Assembly: GCA_037074765.1 (NCBI GenBank)
Contig: JBAMDO010000034.1
Coordinates: forward strand, 248,001 to 312,000
DNA: 64,000 nt
Reading direction: 5' to 3'
Origin: Mansonella perstans
Taxonomy: Eukaryota; Nematoda; Chromadorea; Rhabditida; Onchocercidae
The notes beneath the pieces are model-generated. The model saw only the letters and a list, made by a program, of their open reading frames with translations. It was not told the DNA's origin and ran no database searches. Both the position numbers and the translations under genes were made by a program. Every line of letters starts with the position of its first letter. Positions within the stretch are counted from its first letter, which is position 1. Shown piece by piece: positions 22,672-43,124 of this stretch.

Positions 22672-25600
22672 TCACACTGATTCTTTATTGTCCATTTCGT
22701 CTAATCCTTTTCGATTTGCCGACGACAAGTTCTCGAAGACAGCATTCAGATCAACACTAAAACGAAGTCTCTCGACAAGCCTCATTGTTAAACCCAATGC
22801 TTTGCATCCATAGATTGATATTATCATTGCTGTTACCATCTGCAATTTCCTCTGTTCAATTCGAATTTCATTGGATTAAGTGTGGTTTCATAAATTTAAT
22901 AGAAAACTGCGAAATCAAAAAAATCAAATTAAAATAATCCATTGTTAATTTAATGGATTAAAAACAATTTTAATAGCTATTAAAAATATTGGCTTCAATA
23001 TTGCTTTTTTAGATTCCAAATTGCTCTCACTCGAATTTTGTTAAGTGGAATGAAGCATCATTAGTCACTTTCTAGCTTTTCATTGTAAAACTGACCTCAG
23101 CAAAAGAAGTGAAACTTAGCAAATAGTCAATAGCCAGTGATTCATTCAAATCGAGCAGCCACTCCGAGTTCAGTGTCGGAAATGCATTTGCTATAGCTGG
23201 AAGCGCACCTAGGATTATAGACTTAATTCCTATCTGCAAAATTTTCTTTCATTCCAAATTTTTGTTGCAAGATCTTTATCGTATTCTGTTAGCGACGGAA
23301 AGGTAAGAATTTAGGTTACCTAGTATCAAAGGGATGAGAGAAAGAATAAAGTTCAATACTGATAAGATAAATGTCGCTGTTGCAGCGCTGTAAGACCTGA
23401 AATATATCACGAAATTGATTTTTGATTTGATTTTTTATAAGCTCAATATACCATAGAATAGTTGTGTACTTCAAATTCGCAAATGGTGAAAAATGCGAAT
23501 CACTGACAATCAAGTATTAATAATTTTTCAAACCTCGATTTAATCTATGCTAAAAGCAAAAACTATGCCAATTATTTTTTCTAAAAATAAAAAAAAGAAT
23601 TTTTTTTTAAAAGTGACACACAAAAAATTGATTCCTTTGATAAAAAGTGAATCAATGAAGTTTCACGTAATTTCAATTTCAATGAAGGCATGAAAAATTG
23701 AAGAGAAACTCCTAATAAGTGACGATAGTTTGAAACAGACCTTCGACAACTAGCATAAATTCCGGTAATACCAGATGTAAAAACAAGTGCAGCAAAAACA
23801 AGTTCGATACCCACTGCCCACTTCGAATTCCATATTATCCGCAAAACTCCACAACCAAATATTACTAGTGAACAAAGAACCTGAAAATATGTATTTGGAA
23901 TGGGAAACCTTTTATATCTCAGAGAAACTATCCAACTGCACTTTGTTTTATTTGAGTTTTTTGGAGTGAAATTATTTTCTAATTGTGTAAATAGTTCGAG
24001 AGTTCGATGATAGAATTAAAAGATGTCACCACATATCCGTAATTTTAGTAAAAAATAAACCTGAAGAACAGAAAGCACGGAAAGTGCATCGAAGTTAACA
24101 ATTTCTTTTGCAGGCTTCAAAATCTCGTCATCGGTTATTTGTTGAATAACATTAGATTCGGCAGGCCCATACATAGAATGCCGCTGGGAGAGATAATCGC
24201 TAGCCATCCCTGGAGCTCCAACAAGCATTGATGATACTGGTCGACTGCTTGGTAAAACACTCTGAAGAAGTTATCAGTTAGCGGGTGGATTAGGTATAAT
24301 TCAAAATTGTTTCGTTCAGAATACATTGTTAAAACAACAAATGACAAAACTATTCTATTTCCTTTTTTCATAAAATTTTATGCATTCTTGCAAGGCACTG
24401 AAATTTCTTTACGACTGTCTGAAGGATCAGTTTGGAATCCTTTGACCATTTGCAAAACCCTGCTAAATTTCAAAAAGTCTAATCTTCAACTTTTCAAACA
24501 ATCTCATTCAATTTTACATTTGCATTCTTCTATAACGAGAAAATTTCTAATTGAATAAATAGAAAAACCTTTAAAATAATATGATATAACTATAATTTTC
24601 AACATAACTTTGTGATAAAAGTATAACCTTCATGTTAAATATTCTGGATGAAAATGTACAGAAATGTCTAAAAATGGGCTTCAAATATTAGAAAAAACAA
24701 AACAAAAATATTAATATGAAATGTATTGAAAGAACATATGATTCTACAAGGAGTTGCAAATGAGAATTCCAAGTTCACTGTCTATCATATCAATTTCTAG
24801 CTCAATGTGATCCAAGTTCACAGTTATCATATCAATTTCTAGCTCAATGTGACCTTACTTTCAATTTTTTTATTTTATTCGATAAATCTTGAACCGGAAA
24901 TGAACTTAGTGTACAATAAATAAATAAAAAAGGCTTGAGAGATTGGGAGGACCAATAAAAGATTTTAGTTTCGACAAGAAAATAAAGATGGGAATTAACA
25001 TGATCACTATGAAGTTCACTGTCAATCATTTTGTTAAGACAATTTCTATACAATGAAAAGCTATTTTTGCTCATAATATAGCTGATGAAATTTTGATGTT
25101 AACTAAGGAAATCAACAAATCAAAAATTTTTTAAAAGGATGGAAAATTAGGCCAAAAAACAAGTTGTAAATCTCGAACGGATAATTTTATTGGAAGAAAA
25201 AATTACTAAAAATGTGCAAACCTGTTTACTAATTGGATTAGAACTAACTGATGATTGAACTTGTGCGTTATAGGAGCCATATAGTTGGTTGATTTGTTTA
25301 GCCATTTGACAAATTTCATTACTATAACTTGGGTGTTGGTCGAAATCGATTTGCTCCGGCCGAGGAAGCGTACAATAACTTTGATATCTCGAGGGAACAT
25401 TACCGATACCATCGCAAAAAGCAACAGCACCTAAACAAATAATAACCAGAATACAACTCTATCTTCTGATCTAAATCTAGTTAGACTTGGTTTTGTATTT
25501 TTCTCCTAGAAGACATACAACTGAATTTCTCAATTTTTTCTTCTCTTTAAACATATATTTGTTTTTTTATATATTTAATTATTATCCCGCATATTATATA

Positions 25601-27555
25601 TATATATATATATATTAATTGCTGCAATAATAAAGATTTGTCAACAAAAAAAGTTAAATGAGGTTATAAATCAAAGGGATTTCAATAAGCAATCCGATAT
25701 TTCGTTCCGAAATTCACATTTTGATCGCTTTTATAAGTGTTTTCAGTCAAGTCAATCACCAACTTTTTACTGTCTATTTTTTCACAAAAAAAAGCAATAA
25801 GAAGTAAATTGAAAACATCTGATCGGAACTGTGAATTGTTCCATCATATTATACCTATTCCTAAATCACTATTCGCTCTTGAAGCTGGTCGAGATAAGAC
25901 AGGTACATTCATTGCGCTAGCTGGACGGTATGGCCCTGGCGGTGGAGGAATTATTCCAGATTGTGGTTCTTTCCAAATTCCTTTCGGTTCCGGACGTGGT
26001 ATAGCATTGGTATCTGCAGGTTGATAAATGAGGTTATTTTATCTAGCAACATTATCTGTAATTTTCATAGTAATTACACCAAACAAAAAACAATAATGTA
26101 TTAAATATTCAACGTCCATTTGAATCCAGATCTTTTGTTGCTTGTTATTCTAACTTGTGCTCTCCCGTTCTCAGTGATAGCTCGTCTGATAATGTATGAT
26201 TTACCATTGTTAATTTGAAAAATTAGAAAATTACAAGAAAATGAGATGTATAAATTTAAAAGATTCAGCTAAGAATTTAAGTTGGTTTCACAAAAATGCA
26301 AAGAACAGCTTACCGTAAAAACTATTCGTTTGATGTGTCCTCATTGTTCCTTGAATACTAGACCCTGTTAGGGGATGACCTAAAGAAGTTTAAATCATTG
26401 CATTTATCGAAAGTATAAATTTGAAATTTTTAGGATTTCGGTTTCTTAATTCTGAATTTGCTTTGCAAAATAGCTCTTCCGGGTAGCAATAATTTAGAAA
26501 AAAATAAATGCTGACCTTGTTGTTGCTGAGTGCCATATATTTGCGACAGGTCCTGGTTTAATTGTGCATTCAAAGTTGCATCGCGCGATATATTTACTGA
26601 TGTTTTCCTGCTTAGAGACCCTGATTTGAATGGCGTATAAGGAAAGGGTTGTTTCAAATCTTCACGCTAAAATATCCAAGCACAATGAATAGAAAAATAA
26701 TAGAATAATTTATAACTTTTGATGAGGAACAATTTCAAAGTGCTTTTTAATTATTTTTTTCCCGATGATTTCAAAACATTGCTTATTTTCATGCTGAATA
26801 AATTTGAAAAAATAGTAGACACAAAGTTATCACTCCTGAAGCCCTGTTTGATGGAATTTCTTGAGCATTGGGCTTCTTAAATATTCACTCCTTTTATAAA
26901 TGCATAAATTCTATGTTAATTGAAAAACTTAAATTTCTAACGTGTTTCCTAATCTGATATGCAGTCAAGCATGTACCTCTCATTAATTTTTTTCTTTTCA
27001 AAGTAGTGTTCATCTGCATGTGCCATCATGAAAACTCCTTGGACGCTGAACTTTTAGTTTGACTTTTTTCAGTCTATATATCACTATGTATCAGAATATT
27101 TGATTTTATTTTTCGATCTTAGCTGATCTGACCATTATCACAAATTTAAGTCATTACAGTCATTCAAATTCGCTAATTTGGTTATACAAATATGTTTCTT
27201 GGGTTCACTTACTGCACCTTTCATTTCAATACGTTATGCCCATTATTCCATAATCAAATATACATATAATTGTTTAATATTACACTGACGCTTAAGCGAA
27301 AAAACTTTTCCGTAAAGACATAAAAGTATAGAAACGTACACTTTCTTGGATTTTCTTCGACCAAGCTTCACTGATTCCATGTTTTTTCTTTGGTAAAAAC
27401 TGCCGGCTAACATTTGTTTCAGGTCGTTTTGGTGTTTGATCGTCACTTTTAGCAGAATCTGTCAACCAAAACTGATTCTTAATTCCTTTTCCAGTTTTTG
27501 GCTCTTTCGAAATTGTTTCCGGTGTTGCCACCGGTGTAACTTTAAAACCCATCAT
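22672..27555 (-). CDS. Proline-rich protein with four C-terminal membrane spans (nematode; function unknown)
   Basis: Ten exons (minus): 27555-27340, 26666-26516, 26379-26314, 26013-25855, 25430-25222, 24261-24061, 23880-23741, 23387-23320, 23229-23096 and 22839-22672. All donors are GT, all acceptors AG, phases agree, giving 503 residues. Residues 1-325 are hydrophilic and Pro/Ser/Gln-rich (VTPVATPETISKEP, YGTQQQQG, GIIPPPPGPYRPASAMN), probably cytosolic. Spans lie at about 326-346 (VLSVLQVLCSLVIFGCG), 352-374 (GIELVFAALVFTSGITGIYA), 382-403 (ATFILSVLNFILSLIPLIL) and 449-468 (VTAMIISIYGCKALGL). A loop of about 45 residues with an NES sequon lies between spans 3 and 4. A long cytosolic N-terminus with four terminal spans recalls Sanpodo-type endocytic regulators or small tetraspanning proteins, but I cannot assign a family. 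The frame stays open upstream to a TTTCTAG acceptor at 27600, so the start may be further 5' or trans-spliced there. Confidence 0.75.
25595..25614. repeat. (AT)n microsatellite
   Basis: About ten TA dinucleotides in an intron of the four-span membrane protein gene. Confidence 0.9.
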
Positions 27556-27604
27556 TGCGACGCTTTCATCTGCAGAATTTAATATCGTTTTTCTTTTTTC
27601 TAGA

Positions 27605-30600
27605 AAACTGTCACTCTAACAAATGAAAATGACACAAAATAAATTGTTGAATTTTAAAATGATTCATGGTACGGAAGAACAAACTGCCGTCTTTATTGTA
27701 TAACCGAATCATTCTGTCCACTGCAGTATGGTAAAAAAGCAACTCACAACTCTTTTGATTTAACAAACAAATCCTTCCGTACTTAATCGATCTTACAAAA
27801 TCCGAGATTTTCAATCAAGAAAAAAAAGCCTAAAAAAACGACCTATACAATGTAATAGAGGTATTTAGGATAATTTTAAATCATTCAAAACAAATAGGTG
27901 TTATCCAAGTCACACTTTTCATTTTTGGACTGCTTCAAATTTTATTTATGCCCGAAATGCCAAAATAGTACTTTTATTTCTTCTCCGCTAATTTTTCAAT
28001 TAAAGAAAATTCTACTCTTTCTTCATTTTTCAAGCAAAAAGCTTATCTATTAATTTAGAGCAAATTATTTATATTTGTTTATGCTATTTTTATTTGCTCT
28101 ATATTAATCTTAGCTTTTGCGGATACTTTGCGGATACTCTTAAGAATATAATTGAGACATAAATTTGGTACTTAATTTTTGCATTAGAGAGAGAAAAATC
28201 TCACGGCCATAAGAATAAGAGATAAAGATAATTTTTCACAATAATTTTTGTTATTTTGTTACAATTTGTATTGTTACTTACTCGTTGAATTTCAGAACTG
28301 TGGTTCGCGCATGGTACCATATTTGAGCGTGAATATAAACAGCTGAAAATTTTGAGAGCATTGTTTGTAAATCGAGTAGAAATAAAATCAATTCTGGGCT
28401 CTCCTACAGTTTTGTCATGAAACGACCAGCGAAAAATGATAGTGCGAAAATTTTAATGATTGTTGTAAAGATGTATTCTGTGCATAACTCATCTTCATCA
28501 ACTTTATTGACTTTTACTTTGTTTTCACATTTACTACAACGATTTCATATTTTAACTGTTCTTTTTACTTCTAAAATAGTGAGAATGTTCAGAATGCCAC
28601 ATGATTTGGGTCATTTGCCATAAGAAATGCAGAAATGTTTGTACATGTAGAGAACTGGTAGGCATATCAAAAAGAGACGATATTTGTTCTCCTGTGGAGA
28701 GATGAGATTTTTGAAACCACCTTGAAATTCCAATACAAAACTTTGTGTAAATTAATGGAAGGAGTAAAACAGAAAAGGTAATTGCGAGCAAATTTTTTGC
28801 AGCAGCAAATGGCAAGTTACAAGACTACTTATTTTTTTTTGCTAGAGTTTTAAGATTGGAGTGCGCATATAACTGTGGAAAGAATTAATTCATCACGGAT
28901 TATTTACATGAATACCGCAAATGCAAATACCTGCAAATGTACGTGAGAAGAATTTGAACTAGAACTGAGCAAAATGAATTTCTGCAAGGCGAATACTCTT
29001 ATATTTGAGCGCAATTGTCTTCAATTACTTGATGCCCCAAAGATTACAACTACTTAAGAAACCAATAGTTTAAAGATTGGTTCATCTAAATTTTATCATG
29101 AGAAATCCTAATCCTGCAATTTTCATTGCAAAATTACTCAGTTTGCATAAATTAGTTAATTGAACAGAAATTTGTCGCATTTATTACTGATATTGGTATT
29201 TTAAATTTAGCAAATGAATAAGACTTAGAGGTTAAAGAAAATGCAGAATGAAATAAATACAATAATTTTAAAACAAGGGATATCTGATTATCATGCCAAT
29301 ATTGGGTTATCGGGACACATTGTGTGTTGAGATTTTGTCAACTGTTTCTGAAACTCAGTCTCCAACCATTCTACAATGTATTTTTATTTCAAAATAAAAT
29401 TTTCTTCCCCAAAAATCAACTGCTCTGCCACAATTCTAAGTGGGATCAGTTTCTGTTTTCTTGCTGAAAACACTTATGCTTGTAGATAATCGGGCAGTTT
29501 GATAAATTTACTAAATACATCATTCTTTGCTGATATTGGCATATTTCATGCTTGATTTTCTAAGAAAGACAAATATTTCATGATTAGCAGGATTTCCTTG
29601 CACAATTTACTTTTTTTATCAGAATTTGCGATTTAACTTTTTAGAATCTTTTATTCATCATTTAACCGATTACTGATGTGAATTTTATGTCAGCGATTTG
29701 TAATAATAGCCCAAAAGTTTCTCTTAACTACTGGATTCACAATAAGAAGAATAAGGTGGTCTAATCTCTACAAGTATTGTTTTCCATAGCAAATGGAAAC
29801 TCTGTTTTTAGTATTTAGATTTAATGAATCAAACAAACGAAACGCTCAATTCAAGTCTATTTGACAAAAATTGTCAATAAGCTGACTGGAGAAGTTTTAT
29901 TTTGCATAGGTTAGTAACCAAAAGATAGTATCTCCTTAAGCAAGAAGTGCTTTTAATAAATGGATGAATGAGAGATGTAATGATGAGAAAATATTTTAAG
30001 TAATAAAATGTTATTTAAAATTGTCATCATGAAATGAGGGATCAATAGGGAAAGAAATAATTCTATGCGATATCTTTAACAAATTTTTACACAATATCAT
30101 TCGTCTTTCTGCAAAATCCAATACAATGTTCTATGAATTCTTATTTAGTACAGCAAATTATCAGTTTAAATATCGATTTAATCATAAGTATAAAACCCGA
30201 ATTACACTCAAACTGATTAATTCTTATAAAGTTAGGAAACTAGCTCCAATTAATTAATGATTTTATGGAATGAGAGATGAATTTTGATTTTTGAAGAATT
30301 GGAAGATAAAATGAAACATTTTAAGAGGGTAATATTTTTCATTTTTCATCCGTAACTACTCTTTTGTAATTATTCTTTATTCTGACTTAATATCAAAAAA
30401 TTGATGCGAATGACATATTGCACAAGTAAAATTCACTCTTTCACAGTTGACAATCGTTGATATCACGGATTTTAATAGATATGAAAGAAGTGAGTGATAA
30501 CAAGAATTGGCTACAAGCAAAGGATTGTTCCAATGATAAGAAAAATTGAAATCAAAGCTGTGTATAAAACTTATGGCAGAATAACATGTGTTCAGTATAT

Positions 30601-32300
30601 TTGTAAAAGAGCGCACCATTTTATTGACCTGATTTTCCCGATAATAGACGAGAGAAGAGAGAGCGTCGCAAAAGCCCTACAGAAACGAAGTTTGGGTTCA
30701 TCTTAATTCGTCAACTAGTGACAGTGGTAACGATGATAAAATGATGAGGATGATGAGGACGATGAAGATGCTGGTGACCTCTAAGGAATTAACGTATTTT
30801 TCATCATATCAAGGACTTATATAGAACTATCAACTAAGAGATTCGCTAGTGTCTGCAGTGAAATTGTATATACTGTTCCTTAAAGAAAAACGCTCGACAA
30901 ACTCTAATCAACTTTTAACATTTTACTTGCTTTTGTGAATTTGTCAAATGCAAACTCTAGTGTTTAGAACAGTTCATTACTGAAGAAATTTCTTCACCCC
31001 AGCTGATTTAAAGTGAATATCGCAAACTACTGGTAACTTTAAAAAGATGAAATAAGTGATTCTACATCTGCTGATATAATAATTCCTCACTGATCAGTAT
31101 GTATAGAAATATGTAACAGTGGATGACAGCCTATTTAAATTTGTTTACAACTGATAAATGCGGATAAAAAGTCTGATAACAGCCAGTTCTTACATTTTAA
31201 ATGATGGAACATCCGCCTCTTCAACTAATGTCACACGACTTCTCATCCACATTTAGTCACCAGACAAAATTTATGAATAAAAATTAATTTTGCTTCAATT
31301 GTCCATTGCTCTGCTTGCTTTTTAAAGAAGATTAAAAAGATTAAACAGATCAAACAAAAGAATCAAATAGATTTATTAAAGATCAAACAAACATTACAGC
31401 ATGCAATAAGGCATTGGTTAAATTCTAAAAGTAAGCAAGAGAACATTTGAAAATTGTAATCTACATTATGAGCCAAAATGGCAAGTAATGCATCCTTTTA
31501 TAATTAAAATTCATAGATTTTTTTTAAACATTTGAAGAAATTTGTTTCAAATAAATCTGTAATTATTTGATGTGATATGTTTATCACCTTTGTAACAAGT
31601 AAAATATTCAATGGCCAATACTTCAAGTGGCATTGCTGCAATAAAAAAAAATTCGCAAAATAGTTCGTTTTGGTCATATCCTGCGGTATAAGGTGATAAG
31701 GCCATGTCATACAACAGAAAAGATGCATAACAACTACTATCAATGAATGATAGAAAATTTTGATGGAAGTGTACGTTCATAAAAATCAATTAAAAATAAA
31801 CTGTTTTATTGACAGAACAGTATAATTTTATATTAAACAGCAAGAAAACTTGGAAAATTGTGTAAGGAGATAAATTATATTAATTTAAAGCTATGTAGTT
31901 TTGTGATGAAAAAAATGTTTCTAAAGGATTCCAAGTTTCAATAACTTTTTCTCCAGAAGATATTTGAAATGTGGAATAAGTCACTATTTATTTACCTGTG
32001 AATAATTCACATAATTTGTTTACTTCACAACAGCATCTGGCAGTATCTGATGGCTTTACACTGCAGTCATCTATCATTTTAAACAATGAAGGAAAGCTGA
32101 CTTAATTAGCTGATTTGATTAGTATTCATAAAAAATTAATAAAACTGAAACATTATTTGACATAACTGAATTTTTGGGAAATTTCAAGAGTTTCGTCTTC
32201 TCAAAAAATTTTTAAGAATCGTTAAATAATTATCAGCAACGATCTGTGATAAAATGATTGATTTTTCTATAAATAACTCGACCTTTTTAAAGAAATCTTT
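27605..32300. other. No gene recognised
   Basis: About 4.7 kb between the start of the four-span protein gene and the 3' end of the alpha-actinin gene. Isolated ORFs (for example 28552-28815 minus, 30494-30706 plus, 31504-31743 minus) lack splice context and have Phe/Ile/Lys/Asn-rich composition typical of AT-rich noise. A short GATGAG-rich stretch at about 30731-30775 is low complexity. Confidence 0.5.
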
Positions 32301-32301
32301 T

Positions 32302-32307
32302 TTTATT
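32302..32307 (-). terminator. Poly(A) signal for alpha-actinin
   Basis: AATAAA on the minus strand, about 185 bp after the alpha-actinin stop codon at 32492-32494, the first canonical signal downstream. Confidence 0.45.
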
Positions 32308-32491
32308 AATTGAGTTTGTGTAGGCGAAATTCTTAAATGGTTGGATGATCTCAATTATCAAAGAGAAAAGATTTTGGAACGTTATGAATTTTCTTTGATT
32401 TTGTCATTAAGTGGCTCATCCAAGATATTCTCGCCTGTCATTGTAATAGAGTAAAAAAAGAAGAAAGCTTCTATTATTATGGCAGAGTTCA

Positions 32492-39297
<6,806 letters not shown>

Positions 39298-42200
39298 TTT
39301 ATCTTCGCCTTGAATTTCTTCTGCTTCCTTTAATTAAAATCGTGACATCTATTCATAACTAATTAATGACGCGATTGTACGATGTCGTTTAAATCCATTC
39401 CATTTTTTTCACATGAAACAATAAATGCAGAAATAGAAATGCTATCATTAATGGTCAAGAAATTAAACTAAGCGGTCGGTCTCTGATGCGTGTGCATGAA
39501 TGATATAATTCATGACCTGTATTTAACTTGTCTGCGTGGAATTTATATTTTATAATTGTATCGGCTGGTGTTAATAATTATGGTAACATTGAGAGTGATG
39601 CAGAACAGAAGGTCAACCCTGACGATAGATCAACATTAAATTAAAAGACAGGAATGAAGAGACGATTTTGGGCATGAGAAGAAACCAAATCAAATTTGAC
39701 CTAAAAATTTGATCCCAATTTGTTGGTTCTTTCTTCAAACTTAGCCAAAAAAATTTAAAAAAAAGCATTAGCCAAAAATTTAGCAGGCCAAAAAGCATTA
39801 GTATTAGCCAGATTTAAAGTATTAGTTAAAAATTTTAAAAAAACTTCTAATTTAATTTTCTTCATATGTAAATAAAATGAATTGGTAAAATGATCATGAA
39901 TATAACAATTAATTAATTTGAAGATAGTGGGTAAGTGTCCGTTATATAAGCGTTTCATTCCTAACCTGACATACACCTTATGAATTACTAATTTGTATAG
40001 CATTTCAGACTTCAGATTTCACCTCTATTAGTCCTCTGCAACCTACACATACTTGATCAAGCAATGATTGTGTACGTTCGTTACTATAGCTATTACAAGC
40101 GATGACCGTTCGCTATTACTCCCCATAATATTTGATGAAATTAGAGATAAATGAAACACTGTGACCATCATATAAATTAATCACTCAATCATTATTTGGG
40201 TCATTTGTTCGCTTCTTCTCTTTCTTATTTGTTTTGTAAGTAAGCAAGTAGTGTTCCGCAATGAATTTGTTGGGCAAATGCGTCTATAACAATTCTTTCT
40301 TTTCATTTAAAATCGTTCTTTGGTTCGAAAAATGACACTTGTTTTTGATACTTTTGCTATCATTATCACTATCACTTTCTCTTCTCCGAATTTTCCCTTC
40401 TCCGCTAGCTACAACTTCATCATCACCATTGATCACTGACCCTCTATTAGCTCCGATTATTGTAAATGGACAGCAAAAAAAGCAGAACAAGGAAAACTGC
40501 TTTTTATGCATTGATGAAGAGGAATGTAAAATGTGGAGATAACTTGCTGATTTGCTAGATAGGTAAAAAAATGAAATATATTTCCCGTGAATCAATTCAA
40601 TCTAGAGAAAAGTGGCGGAATTTAAAATCACCAGAAATGAGGAAGGAAAGTGGCCGGAGGCGTATCTCTTCTCTAGCCTTCACTTTTTTTTTCATCCGTA
40701 AATCAGCATGCGGAAGATATAAGCATAGAGGAACCCGTACTTATCGCCTAGGAAAAATTAAAAGGAAAGTGTCACTCCGATGAGATGCTAAAACAATATG
40801 CTGAAAACCAAAGAATTCGTCAGAGAAGAAAGATTTTTTATAGCACAAATAAGGCTTAATTCTTAAACATTCAGCAGAAGAGATAATGTGATAAAGTTAT
40901 AAGTTATGTTGAATGATTAGGCAAAAAAAAAACTAATCAAGGAAGAAATAGCATGTAAAATCACATATAAATATCAAAAAAGGAAAAGAAGGATGAGCAG
41001 TTAACATGTCACCCGGAGAAAATGGTTCATGTCGTCCTTCTATCAAGCGCCCTCAGCAAAACTTCAAACAACAGAATTCAGTCAAGTAGTGATTCATTGT
41101 TAGATGCAAATGTAAGTGGCGCTCAGTTAGCTGAATATTCATTCACAGATACTTGGAACTTGTTTCAAATTGAGTGGCCTTTTTTCGATTCTTATTTTAA
41201 CATTAATTTCTGAAGAAATTCATACCGTGTGTTGCGTGACTTATATGGATAGTCAAGAAGTCTACGAAGTTCTTGATAGCTCAAGTTTCGATGAGAGGGC
41301 TCAATAAAGTGATAATCCTACTAAGAATGTACTAATGTAGGAAAGAAAGGATGAAAACTAAACGGCACAAGAAGATAAATGTCTTTTGAGTAGGAACAAA
41401 AGTCAGATCGGAAGTGGATATGCTATTTTATTGAAATATCGAACTCCTACATACACAACTACACTTTGAACACACATACATATATATTATGACAGTTTGT
41501 ACTAAGTTGATTTGAGGAAATAAAGGTGAATGGAGTAGACGAGAATGAGGAGGAAGGCAAAGAAAAAAGAAGGAAGGAAGAGAGTCTGAATAAGTTTGTC
41601 TGAAATCAAAAAATGTATGAAGAAACTGATTTCAAGGAAGGATTTTTATTGAAAAGTTGTGGGAGAAAGGCGAGATTTAAGCTTCGAAAAGGAACAATAA
41701 TAGCCTATGTATTATACCTTTATACATTTCACGAAAAATTTGTAGCGCCTTCTTTTGTTGAGAAAATGAACAGCTGGAGGCAGAACAGCTGGAAATTGTT
41801 CAAAAAATGTCAATCAGCTGCTACACTCATCTTTTGTATCTCTTCACAAACATTCCATCTCGTTTTCATCTTAACAAGGAGATTAAACGAAATAGATGAA
41901 GTATACAATAAACAGAAATGGAATGATATTTTTATGTACACCATTCCAGATAATCCTTAACTTCGTTAATGTTTTAAATCCACTTTCTGGGAATTCAATG
42001 ATGAAAGTCATCGTAATGATGATATAGCACTTTTCAGTTCAACCTATGTAACATATCTGAGTATCGCGCAAGCGCAGTTCTCCTTATTTCCAAAACGAAT
42101 AGACTATTCCACACTGATATTTTTTGATCTTTATCCAACTTGAGCTGCTCTTAGCTTCTCTAAAAAACTGTGTTAAATCAAAAAATAAATTACCGATGCA

Positions 42201-43099
42201 CTTATTTTTATTTGAAGTACAAAATCATAACTTATTAAATCAGAAATTGTTGAGATTAAACTAATCCAAATATCAACTTTTGCAATGACATATAATTTCA
42301 TGATTGAAAAGGAGAGCCCAAATCTTGAATCTTATAAACAATATTTTTTTCTTGCAAGTTTGCTTCATCACCTAAGAAAAACAGTGAATAATATCTGTTT
42401 GCTAGAAAACAAAGTTTCATTTCAGCACATAAGTCTCAACTTTTCTATTAAAAAACATTAATTCATAAGAATTTCAAAAGTAAATAAATGAAGGAAGTTG
42501 CATTAATTTGTGTAGTCCAAAAATGATTGATTTGAGATCATTTTAAAAGCAGTGAATTAGAAGGTAGTCTTCAAAATTTATGACATCGAAATTTAAAATG
42601 TCTTTCTTTAGATTTGACTGATTCCTGCAATCTCGAATGGATTTTTGATACCGTGCAATATAGATGGAATACATTACTGTTCTAAAGGACTTTTAAAAGT
42701 GGAAGATGTCGTCGAAGATAATTTTTTCGAAAATGGAAATATTTGAAACGAACAAATCTAATCTAAATTCAAATGGAGGATGGGAAAAACATATTTGGCA
42801 ATATGATTGTCATAAGAGCTACATATAAAAAGAATTAGAGATAGAGGAAAAGAAATACAATGAGTCCAACGCAAAGAAACAAAATGAATTTGTATAAAAA
42901 CCGAAATGGTAGTCTAACAAATAAATTCGCGACAAAGTAAACTACCGCCAGACAACCGGTTTATCGAACCGATAAAATAATCGTTATTTTTTTGACTATT
43001 CATCGCATCATAGACTTTTTGAGCTCAATAAATGTTGGTTGAGGAAAAATCTTTTATCTTTCTCATTCTTCTATGTGATCAGAAATTCAAACACAATCA

Positions 43100-43124
43100 C
43101 ATATATATATATATATATATATAT
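43100..43124. repeat. (AT)n microsatellite
   Basis: Twelve AT dinucleotides in gene-free sequence. Confidence 0.9.

Noticed and set aside
41613..41960. 115-codon plus-strand ORF upstream of alpha-actinin
   Set aside because: No recognised motif, no neighbouring exon, residue mix typical of AT-rich noise.
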